From contig JAPFBP010000001.1 in NCBI GenBank assembly GCA_029250275.1, positions 1 to 64,000 on the forward strand: a stretch of 64,000 bases of DNA, written 5' to 3'. This DNA comes from Candidatus Nitrosopumilus sp. GTDB lineage: Archaea > Thermoproteota > Nitrososphaeria > Nitrososphaerales > Nitrosopumilaceae. This document shows positions 1-9,027 of this stretch, piece by piece (within the stretch, counting starts at the first letter, position 1; every line of letters starts with the position of its first letter). The translations under genes and the position numbers were made by a program. Under the pieces are notes generated by a model that made no database searches, was not told where the DNA came from, and saw only the letters and a program-made list of their open reading frames with translations.

Positions 1-2
1 AG

Positions 3-218
3 GTTGCAAAGATCAAAGACAGCAAGCTAAAAGAAAAGCTGCAAAAACAGATACAAAATATAGTAGAGTGCCCAGAGATAGGAAAGCCATTAAGATATGA
101 TTTGAAAGGCGAAAGAACCATCTATGTGAGGCCTTACAGGCTCATCTATTCCCATCAGGGAACAGTTTTGTACCTGCTTCGTTTTGAGCACAGAAAACAA
201 GTTTATCGAAAAATCTAA
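3..218 (+). CDS. RelE/ParE-family toxin, 5' truncated by window edge
   Basis: Frame 3 reads VAKIKDSKLKEKLQKQIQNIVECPEIGKPLRYDLKGERTIYVRPYRLIYSHQGTVLYLLRFEHRKQVYRKI*, matching the RelE-type 'GKPLR..L.G...R.R.YRLIY' and C-terminal 'H R..VY' pattern; not in the ORF track. Confidence 0.75.
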   Translation, partial: VAKIKDSKLKEKLQKQIQNIVECPEIGKPLRYDLKGERTIYVRPYRLIYSHQGTVLYLLRFEHRKQVYRKI

Positions 219-376
219 CTAAAAATAAATTATACACAAAACAATCTAACAACAAAAAATGAAAGGAATTATTTTTGTTTTTTCTAATTCCTTTAAGGTT
301 TTCAAATGCAATACCTGATGATTCAGAAACTGCAATATCTTCAATATTTTTTGAAATAATTCTAATTTATTCTACT

Positions 377-631
377 TTATTTTTTGTAAATTCTTCCTCT
401 ATGATCAGTTTCTACAACAAAAATTATCATCTTATTTTGTTGTAAATCTAAAATCACTCTATAACTTCCTATACGTAGTCTATAAAACGGTGAATTAGGT
501 AATCTGATCACATTTTTAAAAGGATCTTGAATGCAATCTAATATCGAATCATAAATTTTCTGTGTATTTTTCTTGTCTATTTTTCCTAATTGCTTTACAG
601 ATTTCGCAGACCATACAACTTCCCATATCAT
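377..631 (-). CDS. RelE/ParE-family mRNA interferase toxin
   Basis: 84 aa; 'FYRLRIGSYRVILDLQQNKMIIFVVETDHRGRIYKK' is the typical RelE core and C-terminus; sits directly downstream of a small antitoxin-like gene. Confidence 0.85.
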   Translation of the reverse strand: MIWEVVWSAKSVKQLGKIDKKNTQKIYDSILDCIQDPFKNVIRLPNSPFYRLRIGSYRVILDLQQNKMIIFVVETDHRGRIYKK

Positions 632-632
632 T

Positions 633-867
633 TTACTTTAGTCCTAACTTCTTTTTGACTTGGTCTGATGTATATATTCGACCTGCCTTGATATCAGCTA
701 TTCCTTCTTCAATATTTTTGATGACTCTTTGAGTTAACACGTCATCTTCTTGAATAGTTTTCAATAATCTGGTAATTACCATTTCATATGTTTCTCCAGA
801 ATGATTCATTTGTTTTTTTAGATCATTTTTGATCTTTTTGGAAAGCTTTATTGTACTTTGCTCCATA
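633..867 (-). CDS. Cognate antitoxin (RHH/VapB-RelB-like)
   Basis: The track ORF starts at 938, but ATG at 867 (MEQSTIKLSKKIKNDLKKQMNHSGETYEMVITRLLKTI...) gives a canonical RHH-like N-terminus; 1 nt from the toxin gene; palindromic operator upstream. Confidence 0.75.
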
Positions 868-879
868 GTATACCGCAAT

Positions 880-893
880 ATACTATAGTATAC
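880..893. promoter_or_regulatory. Perfect 14-bp palindrome TATACTATAGTATA plus a nearby TAGTATAC half-site; candidate TA autoregulatory operator
   Basis: Read directly just upstream of the antitoxin ATG at 867 (agtataccgcaatatactatagtatactct). Confidence 0.55.
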
Positions 894-1123
894 TCTAATA
901 TAAAAATAATCGATTGAGGTGTTTACAACATTTATCATATTTTAAAAATTAATTTTCACACCTATCTGAGTCTGTTTTTATCCCCAATTGAGTATCTGGA
1001 TCCTCGCGGACTCGTATCTAGTTGTAATTCAGACGCAATTTCATTTCTATATCATGAATCAAGTCAAGTGATTTGTAAAAAATAAAATCATTTTCATTCT
1101 TTGTGTGACCTAAAGAATAATTA

Positions 1124-2062
1124 ATGGAAAAAAACTTGATTGATTTCATGAATTGTGACAGATGTGAAAATTCTGCAGCATATACAAGAAAATACTCTGG
1201 GGAAAAACTTTGTTCACAATGTTTCTCAAAGTCAATTGTAAGAAAAACTGCAAAAACTATTTCAAAATATAATATGATTAAACATAATGAACTAGTAGCA
1301 GTTGCAGTATCAGGAGGAAAAGACTCTCTAGCATTACTAAAAATCATTAATGAAATGTCATTAACTCATAGTTTTAGAATAAAAGCAATCACAATTGATG
1401 AAGGTATTCCAGGATATAGAAATGAAGCATTAGAAATTGTTGAAAAAGTTTGTAGTCAATTAGGGGTAGAGCATAAAGTATATTCTTACAAAGATCTTTT
1501 TGAATTAACGCTTGATGAAGCTTTAGAATTAAGAGAAGGTGAAAAAACATCATCATGTTCAATTTGTGGCACACTTAGAAGACGTGCAATGGATTATGCA
1601 GCAAAAGATATTGGAGCAGATGTAATTGCAACTGGTCATAATCTAGATGATACGTTACAAACATTTGTGATAAACATGCTTTCTGGAGATACAACTAAGA
1701 TTGGATGGATGGATCCTGATACTTCTGCAAATGATTTAAGAAAAATAAAACCATTTTGTGAGATTTATGAATCTGAAATAGTCTTTTATGCATTTACAAA
1801 TGATATACCATTTCAATCTGAACCTTGTCCACACATGAATGAAGGAATACGAACGGAAATTCGTGAATTTTTAAACTCATTAGAAAATCAACACAGTGGA
1901 ATTAAAAATAATTTGTATCAATCAATTCTCAAAGTTTCAACAGCGGTAAAGAATTCTAGTTCTAAAGTAAAAACAAAATGTGAAAAATGTGGAAATGACT
2001 GCACAGGTAATGTATGCTCAGTTTGCACTATAGTTTTAAAACTAAAAGAAAATCAAACCTAA
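1124..2062 (+). CDS. TtuA/NcsA (Ctu1/Ncs6)-family tRNA 2-thiolation protein
   Basis: N-terminal CxxC...CxxC, PP-loop SGGKDSLALL, CSICGTLRR, GHNLDDTLQTFVINML and C-terminal zinc ribbon. Confidence 0.9.
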   Translation: MEKNLIDFMNCDRCENSAAYTRKYSGEKLCSQCFSKSIVRKTAKTISKYNMIKHNELVAVAVSGGKDSLALLKIINEMSLTHSFRIKAITIDEGIPGYRNEALEIVEKVCSQLGVEHKVYSYKDLFELTLDEALELREGEKTSSCSICGTLRRRAMDYAAKDIGADVIATGHNLDDTLQTFVINMLSGDTTKIGWMDPDTSANDLRKIKPFCEIYESEIVFYAFTNDIPFQSEPCPHMNEGIRTEIREFLNSLENQHSGIKNNLYQSILKVSTAVKNSSSKVKTKCEKCGNDCTGNVCSVCTIVLKLKENQT

Positions 2063-2084
2063 TGCAAATGTGAACTACCACACA

Positions 2085-2290
2085 ACAAATTGGGTAGCCT
2101 TTTCTTGCTTCCTTGAATGCTTTGCACTCTCACAAGCGGTTACTTTCCGCAGTTCCTACGGTAATGTACAATCGGCTTTTGCCGACATGTTCAATCCTTT
2201 GTTTAGGAGGACTGAACCGAATGAAAAGCAGAAACCCAGTATTTTATCTAGTAGAGTATGTCAATAGTGTTTATGAGAATTGGAATGCCA
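2085..2290 (-). pseudogene. Probable decayed 3' end of an IS200/IS605 (IS1341-type) tnpB plus right-end hairpins
   Basis: Minus strand reads ...PKQRIEHVGKSRLYITVGTAESNRL* and, shifted, ACESAKHSRKQEKATQFVVW, resembling TnpB C-terminal tails; contains hairpins TCGGC-TTTT-GCCGA and GCGG-N7-CCGC. No tnpB catalytic body remains. Confidence 0.4.
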
Positions 2291-2804
2291 AATAATGTGA
2301 TATTGATAAACATGACTAGTTATAATCAAACTATACAACCCAAAGAAAATAAATTTACCAGATTAATGAAACAGGTATTCATGGTATAATCAACTGCAAA
2401 TATGAGTCATGATCCACTCAAAGGTGCATTCGTTTGTTATCTACAATGCCAAAAAAAATAATATGAAATCAATTAAAGAATACATGAATAACAGATCACA
2501 AAATCAATTAAAAGATCCAGGACTTGATACAGTATTCAATACCATACTAAATTCTACACCTAACACCATACAAGATACCCACTTAACTTCCATATCCTAT
2601 ATCAGGTCAAATTCCACAAATCTTCAATAATCTCCTAAATTCACTAATTCTGTACATAAACAGCCATACACTGATTCATTTGATAATGGCTCAAAACTTG
2701 ATAAATAACTTAACACAAAACAAGCGCCACTCTAATTTTTCAGCACCAAATTAGAATCTGTAACATAACAACTGAGACTGTAATTTGTCTCTTTAGTTAG
2801 CAAT

Positions 2805-3071
2805 CTATTCCTTCAGGTACTCATTTATCCTCTCAATCATCTTTGGATTCAGACTTACCTCCAGTCCATACCCTGTGGGTTTTGACAGAATCAAATTTTC
2901 CTTGATCAGAACTTTTCCCATCTTGTCTACTTTTGTGGAACCCTGTTTTCCAGCGTCTCTTTGTGTGAATCCTTTTTTGAGGTTCTCAAATGAGGTATGA
3001 CTAGCCCCCCAGTTTCCACGTCTGTAGAGTTTTCGTATAATTCTTCCCTTGATTTCTTCGTCAGTTAGCAT
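2805..3071 (-). CDS. Small HTH-like/hypothetical protein
   Basis: 88 aa charged ORF divergent from a wHTH gene with a shared promoter region. Confidence 0.6.
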   Translation of the reverse strand: MLTDEEIKGRIIRKLYRRGNWGASHTSFENLKKGFTQRDAGKQGSTKVDKMGKVLIKENLILSKPTGYGLEVSLNPKMIERINEYLKE

Positions 3072-3081
3072 ATGTTCACTT

Positions 3082-3133
3082 GTAGTACCTTTGCTAGTTC
3101 ACATTTAAATACATTTGAAAGCATAGTAGTACC
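3082..3133. promoter_or_regulatory. Divergent promoter with two direct GTAGTACC repeats flanking a TTTAAATA box
   Basis: GTAGTACC at 3082-3089 and 3126-3133, the second abutting the ATG at 3134; TATA-like tttaaata in between. Confidence 0.45.
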
Positions 3134-3457
3134 ATGGAAAGCAAGTCACTACTCCTACAATACATGGGGGATACGCCTAAACTCAGAATAATAGACTTTT
3201 TTCTAGATAACAAAGAGAGCGACTATTCTAAAAAAGAGATTATAGAGTATACTGGCATCTCAAAAACCACGCTATACAATGTATGGAATGAAATTTTAAA
3301 ATTTGAGTATCTAAAAACAACAAGAAAATATGGCAAGGCACAACTGTATGCATTAAATCCAGATAGTACTTTAATTAAAAAATTCCAGGATTTGGACAAT
3401 GAACTAGGCAAGCAGATCATGCAAAAGGCAATGGAAGATCCTATTTCTGCTCAGTGA
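3134..3457 (+). CDS. Winged-helix (ArsR-like) transcriptional regulator
   Basis: 107 aa; DNKESDYSKKEIIEYTGISKTTLYNVWNEILKFEYLKTTRKYGKAQLYALN is a wHTH pattern. Confidence 0.8.
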   Translation: MESKSLLLQYMGDTPKLRIIDFFLDNKESDYSKKEIIEYTGISKTTLYNVWNEILKFEYLKTTRKYGKAQLYALNPDSTLIKKFQDLDNELGKQIMQKAMEDPISAQ

Positions 3458-3653
3458 ACTTATCAATGACTAAATAGATGATGCTTGGAGTTGTGAAATT
3501 CAAATTTGACTATAATTGTGAACTTTAATATTTCAAGTACTTGGTTTGATCTAATGACACATCATCTGTAGTAAATTTTTCTGGTCTTGTCATTACATGT
3601 GTTGGAAATTTTTTTCCAAAATTTTAAATTTCAGAAATGGTATAAAGAAAAAT

Positions 3654-4535
3654 CTAGAGATATTTTGTATTTGCTTTGATATAATATCTCATAAACCATT
3701 TTAGAAAATGAACGGAATTATTTTTCAGATTTGATCTTTCAAGAGATTTAAAGTATGCCTTTCTATCAATATTTTTGATAAGCATTAACGGATAATCATA
3801 CTTGTATAAAATATGGTTCATCAATAATCTTGAAATTCTACCATTCCCGTCACCAAATGGGTGAATTGTCACAAATTCATAATGTGCCATACATGCCAAT
3901 TCCACAGGAGTTATTGTTCCATCATACTTGTTTATCCAATTGAATAATTTTTTTAATTTTGGTTTGATTTGTGGAACTGTTGCAAATTCTACATCATCAT
4001 TTCCCTTGATTCCAACTCTATAAGCTCTTACACTTCCGGCCTCACCTATTTTTGTTTGTTCAAAAATTTCATTATGCCAAGATAATACAATATCTTGTGT
4101 TATGATTTTTAATTTTTTTGAGCTAACCAAACTCATGAATAAATCATAATGTCTTTGAGTTTCAATCGTATCAATTTGAGATTTTTTATTGGGAGTGACA
4201 CCATGAATGAGAAGATTCTTTGTATCCTCTTGTGTAAGGTTTGAGCCTTCCATTCTCTGTGTATTGTATGTAAAAGTAATTCCAAAACTCTCAAAGTTTT
4301 TGAGTTGAATTGAAGGTGGCAATGTCTTTACTTCCTTTTTATAATTATTGAAAATTGTCTGGATTTTTGGATTCCATTCATCAGAGTAAAATTTTTGTAA
4401 AAATTCTTTTTTGAGTTCTTCTATATTATTTGGAATTGCTTTGCCTAGATATTTTCTTTTTTCTTTACCTTGTATGTTGTGTCTCATGTAGTAAAATCCT
4501 CCTTCTTTTACTATTATGACCATATTATGCCACAT
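3654..4535 (-). CDS. Fic/DOC-family protein (AMPylase-like)
   Basis: HPFGDGNGRISRLLMN Fic motif; 'TQRMEGSNLT' resembles the inhibitory-helix region; start codon ambiguous. Confidence 0.92.
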   Translation of the reverse strand: MWHNMVIIVKEGGFYYMRHNIQGKEKRKYLGKAIPNNIEELKKEFLQKFYSDEWNPKIQTIFNNYKKEVKTLPPSIQLKNFESFGITFTYNTQRMEGSNLTQEDTKNLLIHGVTPNKKSQIDTIETQRHYDLFMSLVSSKKLKIITQDIVLSWHNEIFEQTKIGEAGSVRAYRVGIKGNDDVEFATVPQIKPKLKKLFNWINKYDGTITPVELACMAHYEFVTIHPFGDGNGRISRLLMNHILYKYDYPLMLIKNIDRKAYFKSLERSNLKNNSVHFLKWFMRYYIKANTKYL

Positions 4536-4588
4536 ACTATAAATTATAATAATCTTATGATTTCATAAAAATATAGTATGTAATATTT

Positions 4589-4822
4589 TTACAATTGCGT
4601 CCTTGCGTCTTTTCTTAGTTCTCGATAAAGTTTGTCACACGGATTAGATCCTTTCGCATCTCCTTCAAGGAATTTTTTTATTTTTACAACATGTTTCTCC
4701 CACCATTTTTTATTAATCATTTCACCTACAATTCGCGGATCCACTACAAGTTGAAACTCTGAGCTGTATCCTTTTTGCCCTCTTGATCTTGGATCAGAAA
4801 TATACTGACTCATTTCATGCAT
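4589..4822 (-). CDS. Hypothetical protein
   Basis: 77 aa ORF, plausible composition, no family recognised. Confidence 0.5.
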   Translation of the reverse strand: MHEMSQYISDPRSRGQKGYSSEFQLVVDPRIVGEMINKKWWEKHVVKIKKFLEGDAKGSNPCDKLYRELRKDARTQL

Positions 4823-4969
4823 TGCAGATCTAAAAATTATTTTGATAGAGACTCAGATAAGATCATTAAAGAATACATTCATGAATTTTAAAAACATATA
4901 CTGATTCATGCTTAGCATAATAGGATGAATCCTCGCTATGCAAATATAACATACTTTCTTAGGAAAAAT

Positions 4970-5285
4970 GGTAGTAGGTAAGATCAGGGTGCCAGCCGTG
5001 CCCTATTCTGAAACCGGCTATATGCAGAGATCAGCAACTGTTGGGTAAATCTCTAGATGGGTGATTCCCACTTGGTGTGCGGAAATGAAATCACGCCGAG
5101 GCGGGTGGTTACAGGACTAGAAATATCCGAAGGGATAACTTCTAAGACCGAACCATCGAAATGGATGAGGTCCGGGAGGGAGCAATCCTAAGGTGGAGCA
5201 TCCACGCTTCCTCGTCTACGTGGCGGATCTTGTATGCCTTGAAACGGGGTTATTTGTCTAGACTGGAGCCAGCAGATCTACTACC
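4970..5285 (+). ncRNA. Signal recognition particle (7S/SRP) RNA
   Basis: GC-rich; ends pair (ggtagtag.../...gatctactacc, helix 1); helix 6 'atccgaaggga' GNAR loop; helix 8 'gaggtccgggagggagcaatcctaagg' GNRA loop; 'gtgccagccgtgccctattctgaaaccggc' 5' domain; TATA-like aaatataa ~26 nt upstream. Confidence 0.92.
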
Positions 5286-5314
5286 TTTATAATTAAAATA
5301 AAAATTCCAACCTC

Positions 5315-5647
5315 ATGGAAGGAATTATTTCATTTGGAAACAAAAAGAATTATGAAGACTTTAAAAAACAAATTCCAAGTCCAGTGTTACCTTTATTTGA
5401 TTCAATTAGAGAATTTTGCTTTTCACTTGGAGATAAAGTAATTGAAGATGTTAGAATGCATAGAGTAGTTTTTTGTAAAACAATGACATTTAGATGGTTT
5501 GCAGATGTAGAACCTGAAAGAGAAGGAGTTATCATTAAAATTCAGAAAAGCAGAAAAGATCCAATCCAAATTATTCATGTAAAAATAGACCAAGAAATTT
5601 CAGCAATAAGTCAAACCATCAAAGATGCATTTGAAGAAATTCACTAG
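5315..5647 (+). CDS. DUF5655-like hypothetical protein
   Basis: 110 aa; 'SLGDKVIEDVRMHRVVFCKTMTFRWFADVEPEREGVIIKI' resembles DUF5655-type proteins. Confidence 0.65.
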   Translation: MEGIISFGNKKNYEDFKKQIPSPVLPLFDSIREFCFSLGDKVIEDVRMHRVVFCKTMTFRWFADVEPEREGVIIKIQKSRKDPIQIIHVKIDQEISAISQTIKDAFEEIH

Positions 5648-5952
5648 TATAATACATCAAATTTTAAAAATTCTTCAGTAAATTTTTCATTACGTATCTC
5701 TACATCCTCAACTCTTGCATTGGCAGGACCACCATGAGCCCATTCAATTAATCTGTTAATTTTTTCATCGTCACCTTCTAAAACAGCTTCAACCCTACCA
5801 TCTTTGAGATTCTTTACCCAACCAAAAACGTCATTTTGCTTTGCTTTTACTTTAAGAGTTTGGCGGAAAAAAACACCTTGTACTTTTCCAGTTACAAAAA
5901 GTCTAACACGTTGTTTTGACACAAATAATATTTCACTAAAGTTATTAATCAA
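5644..5952 (-). CDS. acyP: Acylphosphatase
   Basis: RVRLFVTGKVQGVFFRQTLKVKAKQNDVFGWVKNLKDGRVEAVLEG is the acylphosphatase signature; true start may be internal. Confidence 0.9.
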   Translation of the reverse strand: MINNFSEILFVSKQRVRLFVTGKVQGVFFRQTLKVKAKQNDVFGWVKNLKDGRVEAVLEGDDEKINRLIEWAHGGPANARVEDVEIRNEKFTEEFLKFDVLY

Positions 5953-5970
5953 TATTAGGCTAAAGAAAAA

Positions 5971-6705
5971 CTACTTTCTTTCTTTAATTCTAGCTCTACC
6001 AGTCTTTCTTGCAGCAATGCTACCTACCTTTGCACCAGGAGGAGCATTTCTTGAAACTGTAGAACTTTGTCCAACGTGTTGATGACGACCACCACCGTGT
6101 GGGTGTACATATGCTGCCTGAGCAACACCTCTTACAATTGGATATTTCTTTCCTTTAGCTCTAAAACTACGCCACTTGTTACCGGCACTCATAAAGTGAC
6201 GTTCACTTGCCCCACCACCAGCTAAAGTACCAATCATAGCTCTGTTTTTAGGATTAAGAGTGGCAAATTTTCCAGATGGAAGTTTAACTGTTACACCATC
6301 ATCGCCATGAGAAAATATAGTTGCATTAGTACCTGCAGATTTAACAATTGCACCACCGTCACCAAAGTGCTTTTCAATATTACATACAATTGTACCATCA
6401 GGAATATTTTGAATACTGATGACATTTCCTTTTTTAATTTCTGATTTTAATCCAAAATGTAAAGTTGCACCCACTATAGTTCCAAGAATTGCCGGTACAA
6501 ATGAAAAAGAACCATTTTCAAATCTTATTTTGGCTAATGGTGCTTCTCTACCACGCTCATGAACAAGATCAATAATTTTACCTGCATGTTGTTCTGAAAG
6601 TGGAAAACGTGGATAAGTTGCTTTTACGCCTACTTTTCCAGTAGATGTAGATCTAAACTGATGACCTCCGCGGCCTCGTCTTCGAACTAATGGTCTTTTA
6701 CCCAT
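5971..6705 (-). CDS. rpl2: Ribosomal protein L2 (uL2)
   Basis: GKRPLVRRRGRGGHQFRS...; AAYVHPHGGGRHQHVGQSSTVSRNAPPGAKVG. Confidence 0.97.
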   Translation of the reverse strand: MGKRPLVRRRGRGGHQFRSTSTGKVGVKATYPRFPLSEQHAGKIIDLVHERGREAPLAKIRFENGSFSFVPAILGTIVGATLHFGLKSEIKKGNVISIQNIPDGTIVCNIEKHFGDGGAIVKSAGTNATIFSHGDDGVTVKLPSGKFATLNPKNRAMIGTLAGGGASERHFMSAGNKWRSFRAKGKKYPIVRGVAQAAYVHPHGGGRHQHVGQSSTVSRNAPPGAKVGSIAARKTGRARIKERK

Positions 6706-6808
6706 GTTGATCGTTTCCGACGTAAAGAGGATTTTAAGCTTGTGATGTTACCTGTTAATTTTGAAAATTACCGCAAAGGTATAAAAATTAGAATTTAGGT
6801 CAGTATGT

Positions 6809-8995
6809 ATGAGTCAAAATGCTCTTTCTCTCAAAGTTCTCGAAGCGTATACTAGAGATGTTGGAAGAGGAGTAGCAAGAATTGATTATGATTCTATGGA
6901 TACATTAAATGCCTCAACAGGCGATGTTATTGAAATTAAAGGTAAAAGAAGAACAGTAGCAAAATGTCTTCCACTTTATCCATCAGATGAGGGTAAAGGA
7001 ATTATCAGAATTGATGGTCTAGGTAGAAATAATTCAGGAATTGCAATTGGAGATACAATATCTGTTAGAAAAATTAAAGCAGTGGCTGCAGAAAAAATAA
7101 TAGTTGCACCACTTGAAGCAATCCCTCCAATAGATGAAAGATATCTTGCAGATGCTTTAGAAAGTGTTCCTTTGATAAAAGGCGATAATGTAATGGTTCC
7201 ATATTTTGGTGGACGTTTAACTTTTCAAGTTATTGGAGTAACACCAGCAGCTGATGCTGTTTTGGTAACTCAAAAAACTGTTTTTCATATTGCAGAGAAA
7301 GGAGAAACATTACGTGGTGTTCCTCAAGTAACCTATGAAGATATTGGTGGAATTTCAAATGAAATTAAAAAAGTTAGAGAAATGATTGAACTTCCATTAA
7401 GACATCCTGAGATTTTTGAAAAATTAGGAATTGAAGCTCCAAAAGGTGTATTGTTGTATGGTCCACCAGGTACTGGTAAAACACTACTTGCAAAAGCAGT
7501 AGCAAATGAAAGTCAAGCTCATTTCATTAGTATATCTGGTCCAGAAATTATGAGTAAGTTTTATGGTGAAAGTGAAGCAAGACTAAGAGAAATTTTCAAA
7601 GAAGCAAGAGAAAAATCTCCATCAATTATCTTTGTTGATGAAATTGATTCTATTGCACCAAAAAGAGAAGAAGTGACAGGAGAAGTCGAACGAAGAGTTG
7701 TTTCTCAAATGTTATCATTAATGGATGGATTAGAAGCAAGAGGAAAAGTTATTGTCATTGCAGCAACAAATAGACCAAATGCAATTGATCCAGCACTAAG
7801 AAGACCAGGTAGATTTGATAGAGAAATTGAGATTAAAGTTCCAGATAAAAAAGGAAGAAGCGACATTCTTGCAATTCACAGTAGAAATATGCCATTAGCA
7901 GATGATGTCGACATGGTAAAAATATCATCAGTTAGTCACGGATATGTTGGTGCAGATTTAGAATATCTCTGCAAAGAAGCTGCTATGAAATGTTTGAGAC
8001 GATTATTACCTGTTTTGAATTTAGAAGAAGAGAAACTCCCACCAGAAACTTTGGATAAACTAATTGTAAATCATGATGATTTCCAAAAAGCCTTGATTGA
8101 GGTAACACCATCTGGAATGCGAGAAGTATTCATTGAGAATCCAGATGTAAAATGGGAAGATGTTGGAGGTTTAGAAGAGGTTAAACGAGAACTACAAGAA
8201 GCTGTAGAATGGCCAATGAAATATCCAGGTCTTTATGATAAATTAGGACATAAAATGCCAAGAGGAATATTGTTGCACGGTCCAAGCGGTACTGGTAAAA
8301 CTCTACTTGCAAAAGCAGTTGCTACCCAAAGTGAAGCAAACTTTATTTCAGTAAGAGGTCCCGAACTCTTATCTAAATGGGTAGGAGAATCAGAACGAGG
8401 AATTAGAGAAATTTTCAAACGTGCACGTCAGTCTGCACCATGTGTCATATTCTTTGATGAAGTTGATTCTATTGCACCAATTAGAGGAGCTGGTGGAGAA
8501 ACAGCAGTTACTGAAAGGGTGGTAAGTCAATTACTAACAGAATTAGATGGTATGGAAAACATGCATGGTGTTATAGTATTAGCTGCAACAAACAGAGCAG
8601 ACATGATTGATCCTGCATTATTAAGACCAGGAAGATTTGATAAAATTATTCAAATTCCACTTCCAGATAAAGAAAGTAGAAAAAGTATCTTGAAAATCAA
8701 TGCTGCATCTATTCCAACGATTAGTGATGAAAATGATTCTCAACATATTAATTTTGAAAGACTGTCAGAACTAACTGATGGACTTAGTGGTGCAGATACA
8801 GCATCTATTGCCAATACTGCAGTATCTCTAGTCATTCATGAATTCTTAGATTCACATCCGGATGTAAAGGATATTGAAAAGAAAGATGTTGATGTTAAAG
8901 TAACTATGAAACACTTTGAGGAAGCAGTAAAGAAAGTAAGAGAACAAAAAGACCTCAGGATAGGCGATAAATTAGTGGCTTCCTATTACAGGTAG
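6809..8995 (+). CDS. CDC48/VCP AAA+ ATPase
   Basis: Two AAA modules ([17 protein letters not shown] and [17 protein letters not shown]), Cdc48 N-domain. Confidence 0.96.
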   Translation: MSQNALSLKVLEAYTRDVGRGVARIDYDSMDTLNASTGDVIEIKGKRRTVAKCLPLYPSDEGKGIIRIDGLGRNNSGIAIGDTISVRKIKAVAAEKIIVAPLEAIPPIDERYLADALESVPLIKGDNVMVPYFGGRLTFQVIGVTPAADAVLVTQKTVFHIAEKGETLRGVPQVTYEDIGGISNEIKKVREMIELPLRHPEIFEKLGIEAPKGVLLYGPPGTGKTLLAKAVANESQAHFISISGPEIMSKFYGESEARLREIFKEAREKSPSIIFVDEIDSIAPKREEVTGEVERRVVSQMLSLMDGLEARGKVIVIAATNRPNAIDPALRRPGRFDREIEIKVPDKKGRSDILAIHSRNMPLADDVDMVKISSVSHGYVGADLEYLCKEAAMKCLRRLLPVLNLEEEKLPPETLDKLIVNHDDFQKALIEVTPSGMREVFIENPDVKWEDVGGLEEVKRELQEAVEWPMKYPGLYDKLGHKMPRGILLHGPSGTGKTLLAKAVATQSEANFISVRGPELLSKWVGESERGIREIFKRARQSAPCVIFFDEVDSIAPIRGAGGETAVTERVVSQLLTELDGMENMHGVIVLAATNRADMIDPALLRPGRFDKIIQIPLPDKESRKSILKINAASIPTISDENDSQHINFERLSELTDGLSGADTASIANTAVSLVIHEFLDSHPDVKDIEKKDVDVKVTMKHFEEAVKKVREQKDLRIGDKLVASYYR

Positions 8996-9027
8996 TTTTA
9001 ATAAAATAACGAATCTAATCCTCGTAA

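Noticed and set aside
960-1020. Short GC-rich stretch (ggatcctcgcggactcg) upstream of ncsA as a possible att site or RNA
   Set aside because: No tRNA similarity, no convincing fold and no duplicate copy seen in the window.
1018-1347. Minus-strand 109-aa ORF
   Set aside because: Antisense to the N-terminus of the strongly supported TtuA/NcsA gene; no recognisable protein.
2070-2295. Plus-strand ORFs (65 and 60 aa)
   Set aside because: Overlap each other, lack domain character, and the region is better explained as a degenerate mobile-element end with hairpins.
2409-2630. 73-aa plus-strand ORF
   Set aside because: Low-complexity N/S/T-rich sequence in a non-coding AT-rich gap; coding status not supportable.
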